DNA of 64,000 nucleotides, taken from NCBI RefSeq assembly GCF_002999335.1, contig NW_020312114.1, positions 1 through 64,000 on the forward strand, in the 5' to 3' direction. Below, in pieces: positions 36,001 to 46,789 of this stretch. How positions within the stretch are numbered: position 1 is the stretch's first letter; each line of letters opens with the position of its first letter. The DNA is from Cyclospora cayetanensis (Eukaryota; Apicomplexa; Conoidasida; Eucoccidiorida; Eimeriidae). The notes under the pieces were generated by a model. The model did not search any database. It saw only the letters and a program-made list of their open reading frames with translations, and had not been told where the DNA came from. Position numbers and translations under genes: made by a program.

Positions 36001-37893
36001 CAGCTGCTGCTCTTGCTGCTCCTCTTGCTGCTCTTTCTCCTCTTGCTGCTGCTCTTGCTGCTGTACCTTCTCTTGATGGCAAAGTTGCAGCTGCGTTTCA
36101 GCATCCGCCAAGATTAGTTGCTTGCACAGCTCCCTCAGGCTTCGATCTCTCTGCTGCAGCACTTGCATGGCTTGTTGCTGCTCCGCGTCCTCTTGGAAGT
36201 CTCCCCGCAGCTTGAGATGCATTTCTGCCGCAAGGCTCAAGTAGAGCTGCTTTTCCAGCTGCAACAGTGTAGCCCGTTGAGACAGCAGCCCTTGACTCCG
36301 CCTTGAGTGCAGCTGCACACGCTGTGTTTCTGCCTCTTCAAAGGCTTCCCAGGCTTGCTGAGCTTTCAGCAGCAGCGTCTGCATCTGCTGCTGTTCTTCT
36401 GAAGCATCTGCACTGCCGCTCGGCGAATCAACAGCCATGCAGGCACCCTCCTCGGAGAGAAGCTTTTGAGAGACTGAAGACAGAGTCGCAAGTGCGCTGC
36501 CGTTGCTGTCTTTGTGTTGTTGCTTATGCTCTTGCTCCGCCGAATCCTCGAGCATTTTTTCACGATCTCTTTCATGCTGCGAGAGCTGTAGCGCCACAAG
36601 TCCCTTAGTGACTGCTTCTTGGTGCTTCTGCAACTGGCTACGCTCCGCATGCAGCTCCTGGTGATGAATTTTCCCGTGCTGCTGGCGAGAATACTCCAAC
36701 GATAGGGAACGTCTTGAACTCCCCGACGATTTCTCATGTTTTTGCTGATGTCGCTCAGTTGGTGCCCTCGCGCTGCTTGACCTGCTGCTCGCAGTCGTCG
36801 CCGCCTCTTGATCGAGCTGCTGCTGCTCATCTATGAACGTCTGTATCTCCGAAATCGACAGCCGGCCTAGTTGCTGCAGACTCAAGGGCTGCTTTTGCTC
36901 GCGTGGATAGAGCTTTCCACCTCTTCTTTCGGGCGTCGGGGTGCGACTGTCGCCACTCTTATCAGTGTGGAAGCGTCTGCTGCAACTGCAACAGCTGCTG
37001 CAGCTGCTGCAACTGCAACTGAGGTCATCACAGCAGGGTGTAAACGCCTCTGCTAAATGTGTAAGAGACTTCTTCTTTAGTGAGATGCAGTAAGCAAGGC
37101 CTCTGCAGCTTCTGCTTTCCGAGTGAGCCGTGGCAAAGGGAACGCGCCAGAACGGCCCTAGTGGCATTTCAGCAGAAGCGGACTCCCCTGCATCATGAAT
37201 TTCGAAGGGTCCTCTCCTCGAGGCTTCCCCACGAGAGCGACTGCGCCTTAAAGTCGGCTCGCGCTGCCTCCCTACATCCTGAACAAGCTGCTGAAGACGC
37301 GTGCAGTGATGCATCACCACCTGTAAAACCTGCTGCTGGTGCTGCACTTTCTTCAGCTCTCCGTGTACTCTCTGCTCGTTCGCCTGCAACGCGGTTATCG
37401 TGTCGATGTTTCGTTGCGCTTTAAAGACTTTTTCCGACGTCTCCGAGGCTTCTCGCGCTCGCTGGAGCAGCCGTAGAGTCTGCTGCAGAGTAATCAGCTG
37501 CTGCCGGACCTGGCCGCTACATGCACCGAGAAGCAGGCACTGGCGCTGCACGGCAGCAAGTATGCCCTCATCCCTCTCCTGCAGCGCCGTTAAAATCTGA
37601 TCGCGGGTTTCCCATTGACTTAAGTCCTTCGGCAGCAGCAGAGCTTCTTGCTGCTGCTGAGTAAGGGACCCCCGGGGAGGCTGCTGCAGCTCGCAAGACA
37701 CTGGCAAGGAGAGCTCCTCCCGAGAATGCACTTCATGAGAGCACAGACTTCCTGACCTGACCCTGCTTGTGCTGTCAAGAGAAGCAAAGATTTCGTCAAG
37801 TGCCAGCTTGAGGGCGTTCACAGAGCAGCCCTCAAGGAGCTGACCCTGAAGATGTTCCGATGGGAGTGACGCATGTTGCAGGGGGAAGGGCAT
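33016..37893 (-). CDS. Gln/Ala-rich coiled-coil protein; probable N-terminal exon of the giant gene
   Basis: The frame starts at a real ATG (AGGATGCCCTTCC) at 37893 and stays open for 1625 codons, to a stop at 33016. An in-phase donor (AAG|GTGCTT after 33031) would join it to the exon starting at 32786. Residues 1-230 are non-repetitive and helical (LKLALDEIFASLD, LSQWETRDQILTALQERDEG, LQANEQRVHGELKKVQ). A Cys/Ser cluster follows near 290-310. Then come about 650 residues of long Gln/Glu coiled coil (runs of EQQEQQ), and a C-terminal third rich in Gln, Ala and Ser tracts. No catalytic domain is seen. Coiled coils suggest a scaffold or a multimerising region. As an independent gene it would end FF-stop style at NHKVLLF; as part of the giant gene it supplies its only visible start codon. 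Confidence 0.75.
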   Translation of the reverse strand: MPFPLQHASLPSEHLQGQLLEGCSVNALKLALDEIFASLDSTSRVRSGSLCSHEVHSREELSLPVSCELQQPPRGSLTQQQQEALLLPKDLSQWETRDQILTALQERDEGILAAVQRQCLLLGACSGQVRQQLITLQQTLRLLQRAREASETSEKVFKAQRNIDTITALQANEQRVHGELKKVQHQQQVLQVVMHHCTRLQQLVQDVGRQREPTLRRSRSRGEASRRGPFEIHDAGESASAEMPLGPFWRVPFATAHSESRSCRGLAYCISLKKKSLTHLAEAFTPCCDDLSCSCSSCSSCCSCSRRFHTDKSGDSRTPTPERRGGKLYPREQKQPLSLQQLGRLSISEIQTFIDEQQQLDQEAATTASSRSSSARAPTERHQQKHEKSSGSSRRSLSLEYSRQQHGKIHHQELHAERSQLQKHQEAVTKGLVALQLSQHERDREKMLEDSAEQEHKQQHKDSNGSALATLSSVSQKLLSEEGACMAVDSPSGSADASEEQQQMQTLLLKAQQAWEAFEEAETQRVQLHSRRSQGLLSQRATLLQLEKQLYLSLAAEMHLKLRGDFQEDAEQQQAMQVLQQRDRSLRELCKQLILADAETQLQLCHQEKVQQQEQQQEEKEQQEEQQEQQLRDQVLERGKRTSEAELMHEALRALAALLDEMQKDDTMQRREHLRNRLTSALQQLQQKELVPADARRTVACVLAVLQQQQLHEEQQQQQQQLHEEQQQQLYKEQQQQQDLSWREHQQQQHQEMQFAAALREVESSFLCRLEALQQEMQQQEQQEQQEMQQQEQQEQQEQQEQAEDMLLEPLPPRMYRRKYNEKCACSGRQLHEAVQLLREAVQSIASVHGESSEEQEPNRSSSSSSSSISNSISSTLEEDVDFLAAPASAPVYAVYAPTLRLAATVFGGKCAFSFLPQRGPWCNSAAAASSTAALGVATAEACGRQQQEDLQLRVQEGCDVDTLALPQTEWGGRRCASAAAAAFAETLEGVREVLPDARQTAETAVTAGANGSAVEAPPLPPHRNAFTASDAWQKTMAAGFQHLRSDAACLSVAAQGACATESAASAAAAAAAAAEAQQATRRGRQGSSDVNNLHAGAEQHSGKAISFQPATMQAEAIAATATAAARRISHSTGVNTSSQLLRRASWGPALRTGRIAAAAGAAIPVPAAAAGAAIPVPAAAAEAVTGEAQPSTPQTQMQQQQIGLWRRHLIHTQVQRLRHLQQMQMQQQQTLQLQQQLQMQQQPMQPYTQPLFPQQQQQTLVQRRQFLQVPQQQQQLHANAAAHVQQIAPLTRDQQQRLLHTQQYLRQQQQPTLQQQQMQQMQQQQTQQMQQQQTQQMQQHQTQQQMQQMQQMQMQHQTLHESFHSSNLRVQRLSLQPAQLQQCDRRPMGEGDLATSAAAQQGAEAAAAASCASSTTFCKPYAADQDDSQQCVQQRSLQPPQLSAAQTAEGGAATPPCAAAVCYAAGSPEVSQESQSSLPAASSSAKPPAADAAGNTQQTASAAAQLTPAEVLGGFSGEEAAASPASEDWEFLTQLLVRLCSPEPVATSSSSSNSSNSSSDSSSDSNSSKSSSSNSSNSSLLETLIISDSQHPLRLGTPCEETAYASRLREDASPIPANHKVLLF

Positions 37894-40800
37894 CCTGCTT
37901 CATTCCTAAAATGATCCTGCCGTAAAGCTGATAATCACGCAAGTAATTTTATTGCGAGGGACCCCGAAAGGAACACAGAACTACGGATTCCTTCAGGCGC
38001 TGGCAGGGCCTACCTGCTGCGTGGAGGAAGGCTGTGCTCTCCCTAGCAGAAAACGTCAAGGACTCGCACAGATTTGACAGCAACCTGCTGCTATTTCTTT
38101 GAGCGCTTTTACAGAGCTTGGCGCCTTGGGCTAGTGTTCATGAGCATGGCCCGGCTAGGGGCAGCACACAGATGTTGAACTTGAAAGGCAGCTGCGCCCT
38201 GGCGCAGCAGCGACCCCAGAAAGTGACCGCTAGGACAAGAAAAGAAATTAAATATGCAACCAAAACATGGGATGCGCAAAACGAAGAGAATTTATCCCGA
38301 AATTAGACAATGTAACGCCTGTAGAATCACTACCGTGACCGAAAGGACTCAGACAAAGGGCTCCCCCAACCGCATTTATACGAGGAATACTGCAAACAAA
38401 CGACGTATTTTCACTCCAGGGCACCTTGTATACATGAATGACGGAAATTTTACTTATTTCGGTTTCCCCGGTTCAACAACCCCTCTGGACCAGGGTCCCC
38501 GTGACAGGGTGGTTCTTCGGTGGTGACAGAGGGGAGGAAAACGGGGGGCTGCTCAACGACGCGACTGAGCACTAGCCATACACGCAATTTAAAGTAAAAC
38601 ATTGCGAGTTTTGCGTTTCGTGAAAGTTTTCTTGATCAGAAGCCTGCCTAATTATACCGACGAGTGCTGCACGCACTCTCCGTGCATTTTCGCGGAAAGC
38701 GACCCAGCTGATAGACGATGCCGCCCTCTTGAATACGACTATTTTGAGTTTGAAATCCGAAAATTTTGCAGGAGACAAAGTCTGTTTCATTCCTTCTGTT
38801 GGATACGTTCTCTTCTATGCACATAGATCCCGCCTTTTATTCCTAGAAATCACACAAATTGAGGTGTTGGCACAGCTCTGGGATACAATCAACAACTTGT
38901 GTGGGTGTGGCTTACTTGCTGAAGATGCACAATTTGAGGAGCATTTTAGATGAATACTCGCGCTTCCGATTTCTATTAATGTAGTATCAGGACTGATTCC
39001 ATGCCGAGGAATATTTTGACCCTGGTGCTGAGTGCTGCGGAAAGGCCTCCCCTGTTTGCATCAGAAATCCGCTGACGCGTCTGCCCTTAATCCCTGTAGA
39101 GTGTTTACGCAATCTAAGCATGTCATCAAGTATTAATATGCGTCTTGTTCACCAGTCCCCCCTTTAACCTGTCCAGTTGGAGGAACATTGGGCTGACGCT
39201 GCCCTCTCCGGGTGCCCTGGAATCCACTTAGCCATTACAATCTTGGGTATTGCCCCTGAGTTTGCTGTGCGAAGCATAGCTCTGCTGTATTTGTTCTGTG
39301 GGCCGTGCGCTTTTGTATGAAAAAGTGCAATTTTCTAGTCAAGAGTTCTCCCATCAACTGCCACGCTTAACTTCTCCCAAGTTCTACAGCCCTCCAATGT
39401 GATTCCCTGTTAATTTATAATATGTGGGTCCTTGAGCGGTTGCTGACAAAAAAAAATTGCCCATAGCTCTTGAACTACCCCTGTCACTCGATAGACCCCC
39501 GAAGATACAAGGTTTGATGTGCTCATAGTGGGATAAAGCAAGCTCGTAGGCTGGTCTGAGTTTGAAGTGTCCTGCCAGTAAGCCTGCCGATGGAGCATTC
39601 GGGCTAAGTTCTCCATAGGCAGGTAATGACTTCAGCCTCAATACAAGCCTACTAGAAACTTATTGAGTGTAGACCAAAAGCACCCCTCCATGTCCTTGCC
39701 CTCTACCGTTAACGTTTTGATATGATTTGAAAGGACCAGGAAGGATGCGCCTAGCTGCTCCCTCTGAGCACTTAGAACATTCAGATCTAGTTCCACATGG
39801 CATTCAGCACATACGGACACACTATTCTGTCTCGCTTTGTCGAACAAATGCTACTCCGCAACAGTGTAAGATGCATACGAAGCCACCACCAATAGTCAAT
39901 TTCTTGCTTACTCTCATTTCAAGATATTTAGTGCAGAAAAAGTTCCGAAGTGTTAGTGTAGCCTAGCCCACTGCACTGGAGGTCCCCCGGTGTGACGCAT
40001 ACACTTCTCAGGTGCCGTAGATATGAACCAGAGTGAATGAACACAATATGAAGCTCCACGTGTGCGGCAGATCGCTGCAAAAAAACGTTTGGGCATAACT
40101 AGGCGGAATAGGGCCCACAGAGCATCAGCAATTAGCGGCTTCGACAAGTACATATTCATGATTCGGTTCGACGTAAACTCTGCGGCGCAGTTTGCTTGAT
40201 GCTACCCAATCCTACGCCTATAATTAATCGTATGTGCAAAATCTGTACAAAGCCTTTCCGGTTTACTTTGTCTGAGATTGGAGCATTCTCACACGAGCTC
40301 CTCAATGCTTCACATTTTCTTTCGAAAAATCCATCAGGAAAAGAGCGTTGGTAAAAGCTTTGCTCGCATCGATTCTTCTTTTCTGGCTGGATTCTGGTGG
40401 TACCGGCTCGGGCTGCACCTTAGGACTTGAGCCAACACTCGTTTAAGTCAACTAGGAATGGATAGCGAATAGATTAGCACAGTGCCGCTAGTCAATGCTC
40501 AATAACTTCCCATTAATATTTCGCCGAGTCCACAGTCAAGTGCCTCGCTAAAAAGGCTTTAAACAAGAGGGAGCGAAACATCTCCTGTGTTGCTAAGGTC
40601 TGCATAGTATACCACAATGGGACGTAGACACCCATGAAGCTGTCGTCACAAAGAGCTTCCTGGCTGTGTGAACAAAAATTTCGACCATAAAAAAGGATGC
40701 ATGGACATGGAACGCATTCTGCTGCACAAAAGTTCCTGCATACACAAAACAGAGCCTCAGAAAGACTGTCTCTAGACAAAGGAAACCTGCATTATAAGCT

Positions 40801-41441
40801 TCGATGCGGTCACATGTCCGCCACTTAGATGATGCAGCATATCTTCTGCATATTGAAAATAATGCCAGCCGATGTTTTGCCTGTTCCTTGTACCGTGTAA
40901 CGACGAAGGGCTCGAACAATTTTCCAGGGATGCGGAGCCTTGTGCAGAACCCCGGATAAACTGGAACGGTTTGGTTGATGCATAAGGCCGTTTTATAGCC
41001 TGCGCACCTCTTCACCTCTGCAAGAGGAAACTGGATGAGCTTGTTAGCAAGCCTCTGGTCTTTGGTATTGAGCAGTGCCTTAAGCTCGAACCTTCACGGG
41101 GAGTTCTACTGCTGCTGGGTGCGTAGAACTCTTGCAGCAGCAAATTATCTGGGCACCCCCATCAGCAGGATTTCTTTAATAATTAAGTTAAAAACCAGGA
41201 AATTTGGTTGTATTGGTGTCTAGCAGTCTGTGCGCCGCTGTGCAAGGTAGTGAACTTCCGGACACACCGGGGGTGCCCGATCCACGAGTGTTCTCCCAGT
41301 GCATGAGGCTCCCTCTACCTACCCTCAGGAAAACGATCCAAAGGAGAGAGAGTACATGACGCATTGCACATTCTTTTTTATGCATAAGCATTTTCCTTTT
41401 TGTCTTACCTTATTCTAGATAAGGTTTTATAAAAGCTGGAA
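37894..41441. other. Long repeat-poor intergenic region
   Basis: No gene recognised over 3.5 kb. Interrupted frames around 39380-39850 and 40510-41015 (minus) are longer than chance-looking neighbours but match no family I know; they may be decayed mobile-element sequence. No repeats. Confidence 0.4.
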
Positions 41442-42805
41442 ATGGTTCGCCTCGCTTTTATTGCTGTAGGTATTGCAGCGCTGTTGCGTGGTCAAGGAAC
41501 ATGCGCAAGCACAGGCCAGAACGGTCCACAAACAAGTAAGCTAATTCTAAGTGTGTGTAGCGTTTTGAGTTCTAGAGAGGATTTGCAGACGATGTTAGGC
41601 ATGTGGTGGGTATTTCTGCTACTGCAGGTGCGCTGAACTGTCTGAGCGATATGAATGAGCCCAGGACTGCAGCCGGACTGTCTGAACTCAAGGCCCCAGC
41701 AGCGAGCACAGAGCAAACGAAAGTAGCGAACGCCCTGGGAAAAGAGGGAAAAACAGAAACCACAAAATATCTGCAAGACCTTTGCACGGACCTCATTGCG
41801 GTACGACCCGTCACAGTGGCTGTTTTTGCGCCTCTTCACGTAAAACTCCAGTTAAGGTCCGTGGCATATGTAAAATATGTAGGTGAAATGCGTGCGTATA
41901 AGAGCTCCCCTCTGTCTACGCTATGCATAGGTTAATACAAACTCGCAGACGAATCCCCCGAAGACCACCACAAAGGGCACTGTCGCTTACCACGTACAAA
42001 CAGGTTCAGAAGGCAGCTGCTCTGCGGCAGTTGACTACTGGAAAAGCGGATTCTCACTGTTTAACAATCAGCTACCACCTTCTTACAGCTCAAGTAGTCC
42101 AAGCGATATCTACAAGAACGGCCAAGCCGTGTCATTTGTTGCTCTTTACAACCCGAAGCCCGGTCCCACTGCCGAATGTGCATTCGTTAAATGCCCCGCA
42201 ACCACGAACACAACACCTAGTACACCGCCGTCTAGTTCGGGTGGCTCTCAAACCCCAAACTCCCAGGGAGTGAGTAATGGACTCAGCAGTCCCCAAAATC
42301 AGTCGCAAGAGGAAAAGAACCCCGTGTCATCGGCGGCAGCAGCAGGTCACAGTGTTGAACCCAGTTCAAATGAGCAAAACAGCCCTAGTGATGATGCAAA
42401 TCAGGCCAGAGTCATAAGACTTGCCGGAGCTTCGGGGTCCAACGCACAAGAGTCTGATTCTAAGACCGTGAACGCCGTAGTTTGTCTTGTCAGCCCTCCG
42501 GCCTTGGAAGATGGCAAAGCACCTTTTACGTGAGTCTAAATTCTGCAGTCAAAGCTGCACCAACTGGGGAGATAGAACGTGGAGAGTTGCATGTAGACAA
42601 AAAACCTGGGGTTTTTCTTTGCTTTCAGTGTTCAACACCGGTGCTGACGCAGTGTTCTGAATTTTGCGCTTGTTCTGCTGGGGTGTACAGCGAACAGATT
42701 TGGGCTCAGATCTCCGACTCAATTATTAACGGCACTTCCAAGGCTAGCCCAGCTTCGCTTCTAATGCTTGCCGCAGTAAGCGCGTCTGCGCTTATTTTTT
42801 ACTAG
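41442..42805 (+). CDS. SAG: TA4/SAG-family GPI-anchored surface antigen
   Basis: Four exons in phase: 41442-41535, 41628-41800, 41949-42529 and 42691-42805, giving 320 residues. A signal peptide (MVRLAFIAVGIAALL) is followed by the conserved N-part (CLSDMNEPRTAAGL), the family core (YHVQTGSEGSCSAAVDYW, then KSGFSLFNNQLPPSY, VSFVALYNPKPG), then CLVSPPALEDGKAPFT joined to EQIWAQI. A C-terminal hydrophobic stretch (SPASLLMLAAVSASALIFY) after a small-residue site fits GPI anchoring. In Eimeria this multigene family coats sporozoites and merozoites. Unusually, about 85 Ser/Thr/Asn/Gln-rich residues (42200-42460) are inserted before the last conserved block. Exon 4 was chosen because only the acceptor GTGTACAG restores the family C-terminus in phase. 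Confidence 0.93.
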
Positions 42806-45493
42806 ATCTAAACGCCGTGCTGGCCAAATGGAGGCTGTAACCTCCTTGCGGCCTGCATCCATGTGCTTTCGTGTGTTCGGCAGTATCGTAAAGCCGCCTG
42901 CATCCATGCGCTTTCATGTGTTCGGCAGTATCGTAAAGCTTGCCGCCCGCATCCATGTGCTTTCGTTTGCTCGGCAGTATCGTAAAGTAACTCTGCTTCC
43001 GAGCGTAGTTCGTTTCTGATATCCTATTTTGCATGTAAACATGGAGGTAAGAATGGTAAAACCTCAGTTCGCTGCTCTTGCATCGTAGGCAAGAGGTTCA
43101 GGAGTTTCCGTGATGTTTTTATTGCTTTCCTGCTCGACCGTTTTCTCACGACTTTCCTTAGCTAAGTGATTTGCACGTTGATGCTCTGCCCCTCTCCGTC
43201 TACCATTACCAGCCTTACGCAACTCGTGCCACGCATCCCTAGGCGAACCCCAGATAGTCAACACTACACACCAGCTCCAGCAGTACTGCCCCTGACGTGT
43301 CTTGAAAGTTGTTGGGCCTCCAGATTTCCAGAGTGCTGTTTCCCCACGTAGACAAGAAATAAAACTGACCGTGGATTGCACAAGGAGGACTCTCAGAAAT
43401 TTAGTTGGCGACTTTATGTAACCTCCACCCCTTGCCCTTCCCTTCATCGCGCTTTGCGACAAATCCTTATTTGCACTCATCTTTCGGTGCTTTCCTCCTA
43501 CTCTGATTCGAGATCCAGCTCACCACGCTGCTTGTGCCATGCGCACGGCTCTTTGTGTTACAACAGTTAGTACTGACAGGAAATTCAGTGCCCTGCCCAG
43601 CACACCTTCAAGATATACTCCACAAAAGCTCGTTTGAAGCACTACTTGGATGCTTTCTTGCTTTCAGATTTAATAAGCCGCAACACACAGCTTCTCTTCC
43701 AAAATCGAATTGATGGAGATGCTTTAGGAATCGCGCACGAGACACGTGTCAGGATCAGTAGCCGTACTGCAGAGCACTAGGGCTGTCTGCACCTGTAAAG
43801 CGTATGTTCATTCTCGCACAAGCACATGGCATCCACAATAATATATACACAGCTGTAATCTTGAAGACTAGAGGGGTCACGTGTCACATACCAGGGCAAC
43901 TGAATACGCAGGACCTGACCACTCCCAACTGAACAACCACGGTGGATGAGGCTGTTAAGCAGCAACATAACAGCTTATATAGCCGGGTGTGGTGGCACTT
44001 AGACCCGAGGAAATGACACGCTGCGTCAGGTCCAATCACTCGAGAAGCTAGCACATCTATTCACATAGTAGTCCATTGTCTTTTTGCTGGCAACTGACAG
44101 CCTGTATGCTAGGAAAGCAAGAGGGTGCTGGCCTAAATGAGATTCAGTTTCCCTCGCCTGCCCCCACTGAATTCAGGGACTGGCGGCCCAATTGCGAGCG
44201 CTTACGTTATGAAGGAGCTTGCTCTAAGACGTGCCAGTTCTTGATGCTAAAAATGTCTGCATGCTAAAAGAGTACGAGTTGGCACTGATTGTTGGCCGGA
44301 GGCTGGCAGGTGCAAAGTCGGGTGACGCTGCGTTTGTAATCCATGATTCAAAGCGCAGGATTTTATTTTCATTGTTCACTGCTTTCGAGGCGGGAACAAG
44401 TCTCTCATTTTTTGGTTTGTCTGTCTGCCGCATTCTGGATCATGATACTACTTGAACAGGCCAGACTCCGGGCAAACACTTTCCAGTAATTAGAACAGAT
44501 TCAGCTCGAGTGCCGTTCCGATGCTTCCAGCTGGTTCGAAGCTTGTTTGCAAGTGGTACGCATTCGAGCTCGATAACTTGGCATCTTATTAGCCTAATAT
44601 GCTCATTTTGTTATTGAATATTGCATGTCCTGTATTCAACAGGACAGTGCTTTTACCGTTCCCGTGCAGTCTGCCCTATTGCCTTGAAATCTCGGCGGTG
44701 CACGCTTCCTTACAGGTATGGCTTCCATGCGGACTGATTGGCGAACAGCTTTGCATCTCCTTCTGAACTGTGTTGGGGCAGGGCTGGCGGGTGGGTGTTT
44801 GCAAATAGTTTCTCTCGAGAAGCGGGGTGCTTTTTTTGCGCCTGTATTCTAAGGATCACATGTACTCCCACATATTTGCAATCATTGTATTTTTATGTGT
44901 AAGCGGAAACTGACACGCTATCGCCGTAAAAAATGGGGGCACTTTGGGAGGTAGCTCAGAGAGAGAGAGAAGAATCTCTGGGGATGCTACCCACACTATG
45001 TTACGAACATTAAGGTCACTAGGCATTCATTTGTACGGATACAGAGCAACGCTGTCCTTTCTAGCTGCGTTCAGCTTTGTTATCACAAACAGTCTATTCT
45101 TTGAGGCATTTGAAGGGATCCCAAGCGGGCGCTTCAGCCGGCGAGCTAGCCTCGTGGTGCTCGCCTGCACTCACGCGACATGAAGCCTTGGCCCGTCCTT
45201 CTGCATTCAAGCCTCTGCAAATTGCTGTTTCCCTGCGCCTCTAAGGCTGGGTGGCACAAATTTGTGTGGCGCCCTCCCCCCCCATCCCCCCCTGATCCGT
45301 CTAGCGCTCCAGCCATGCAGGCTCTCCTCCGGGCTGTGCAGTGGCTGTTACTGTGACATACGCCACTCCGGCTGGCTGGCTGTGCAGCGGCGATTTTTCT
45401 TCATATTCCGGAGTAGAAGCCGAGAGGGAGGCCTTTCCATGGCCCAAGCCCCGTTAGGTTGCCGCGCGTTCCCGCATGTTTTTAGCTAGCTAG
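42806..45493. other. Intergenic between convergent SAG and STIMATE-like genes
   Basis: Apart from the 45-base repeat, I find no supported exon. The last 230 bases become G/C-rich and end in a GCTA microsatellite (45484-45501) that abuts the STIMATE-like stop codon. Confidence 0.5.
42850..42990. repeat. 45-base tandem repeat, three copies
   Basis: GCATCCATGTGCTTTCGTGT followed by GTTCGGCAGTATCGTAAAG recurs at about 42855, 42898 and 42950 with few changes and small spacers. It starts about 45 bases after the SAG stop codon, so it is probably in the 3' UTR. Confidence 0.85.
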
Positions 45494-46789
45494 CTAGCTA
45501 TCGAGCTCGCTAGGCACCAGGCCGATGGTGTCGCTATCCTCGACGGGTGCCAGCGGGGGAGGGCGTCTCCGTATGAGGGCGTCCAAGCTGCAGAATTGCA
45601 CGAGGTCTGTGCACATGGGGCACGCCAAGGCCACAATAAAGCGTCGCAGCGACGCGTTGTCTCGATGGAGGAGCCAAAGAGGAGCGGCTACAATGGGAGC
45701 TAGGGGGGCAGCGAGCAGCAGCAAAAGCAGCAGAGTGACCAACTGAGCCGCTGCGACGCAAATGAGCAACACCACTAGCTGCTGGAAATATTGACACCAG
45801 TCAATTCCCCAGCGCAGCAGGAGCCTTTTGGAGGCACTGCGTTTCCATGCCAGAGGCATCCGCCTCCTGCAGGCTGCAAGGGAGGCCCCCCCCGGTGCCT
45901 CTGTGTCTTGCTCTACCCAGTCGGTGCTCTCCAGCAAGTACTCCCCCTGCCTGTATCCGAAGTGCTTCTCTGCCTGTCGCATTAGGACTTTGAGCGTAAA
46001 CAGCCACAAAAGCTCCTCGATAAGAAGCGCAGCCGCGTATATGTCGCAAGAGTCTGCCAAAGACCCTTCGGAAGCCCTTGCCACGGTGGGAGCAGGCAGT
46101 TCATAGGGAGGCCACAGCTCGAGGAGCTGCCATGCGGCGACTGTGCTCAAAAAGTCTAGCAGCAGCACCCGCTTTGGACGCCTGGAGCGGTCCCGTCGGA
46201 TTACCATTTTGACTGCCAAGAGGCCTAGCGCTCCCCAGCTCAGCAGTTGCCTCACACGCAGGCCCATACTGCCCGCCGAAGAGGCGCAGGCATCCGCACT
46301 GCTCAACACCTGCAAGAAACTCCCGCTTGGCTCTTCTGCACTCGCCGCTGCCGCTGCCGCTGCTGCCACTGCTGCAGTCGCCGTTGCTGCAGAACTGTGT
46401 GCCTCGAGAAGAAGAGGCGGCGTCCCCTGCACATCGCTGAGTGCCTTGGGCAACGAGGCCTCTGGGGGGGCAGGGAGATCAGCGCCACTTGCGGGGGGGG
46501 AAGGGGGGTGCTGTCTCAAGAGAAACTCTCTCTCTGCAGAGCTGCTTGAGGCTGGGGGTGCGCTAGCCTCCGCCGCATGCGCGTTGGCGGCGTGGAGAGG
46601 CTCTGCGGGGTGCTGCCCTGAAGCCCTTTCCACGAAGGCAGCGCCCCCCTCGAGACGCAGCGCATCGTTCGACGTCCACCGATTTCCTCTAAAAAACACA
46701 GGGTGTCTCTCCTGTTCCAGAAGCCGCGATAGGGCCATCTTGAGCGCTAGAGCCAGCCGTGTCGAGCCGCTCCTGCGGCAGCAGTGCAT
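45494..46789 (-). CDS. STIMATE/TMEM110-family ER membrane protein
   Basis: A single exon of 431 residues from an ATG at 46789; a second ATG 17 codons in is equally possible. The last 250 residues follow the STIMATE (PF12400) plan: helix (LLSWGALGLLAVKM), basic loop, RVLLLDFLSTVAAWQLLEL, then CDIYAAALLIEELLWLFTLK, FGYRQGEY, a DWCQYFQQLVVLL helix, and FIVALACPMCTDLVQF with a basic RRR after it. In animals STIMATE is a multi-span ER protein that promotes STIM1-dependent calcium entry; the yeast relative is vacuolar. STIM itself is not known to me in apicomplexans, so the role here is open. The first 170 residues are Ala/Pro/Ser-rich with a 13-residue Ala tract and no conserved domain. Confidence 0.8.
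   Translation of the reverse strand: MHCCRRSGSTRLALALKMALSRLLEQERHPVFFRGNRWTSNDALRLEGGAAFVERASGQHPAEPLHAANAHAAEASAPPASSSSAEREFLLRQHPPSPPASGADLPAPPEASLPKALSDVQGTPPLLLEAHSSAATATAAVAAAAAAAASAEEPSGSFLQVLSSADACASSAGSMGLRVRQLLSWGALGLLAVKMVIRRDRSRRPKRVLLLDFLSTVAAWQLLELWPPYELPAPTVARASEGSLADSCDIYAAALLIEELLWLFTLKVLMRQAEKHFGYRQGEYLLESTDWVEQDTEAPGGASLAACRRRMPLAWKRSASKRLLLRWGIDWCQYFQQLVVLLICVAAAQLVTLLLLLLLAAPLAPIVAAPLWLLHRDNASLRRFIVALACPMCTDLVQFCSLDALIRRRPPPLAPVEDSDTIGLVPSELDS

Noticed and set aside
38254..38526. Open frame with PGHLVYMNDGNF resembling an integrase C-terminal motif
   Set aside because: Similarity is too short, and there is no supporting integrase core nearby.
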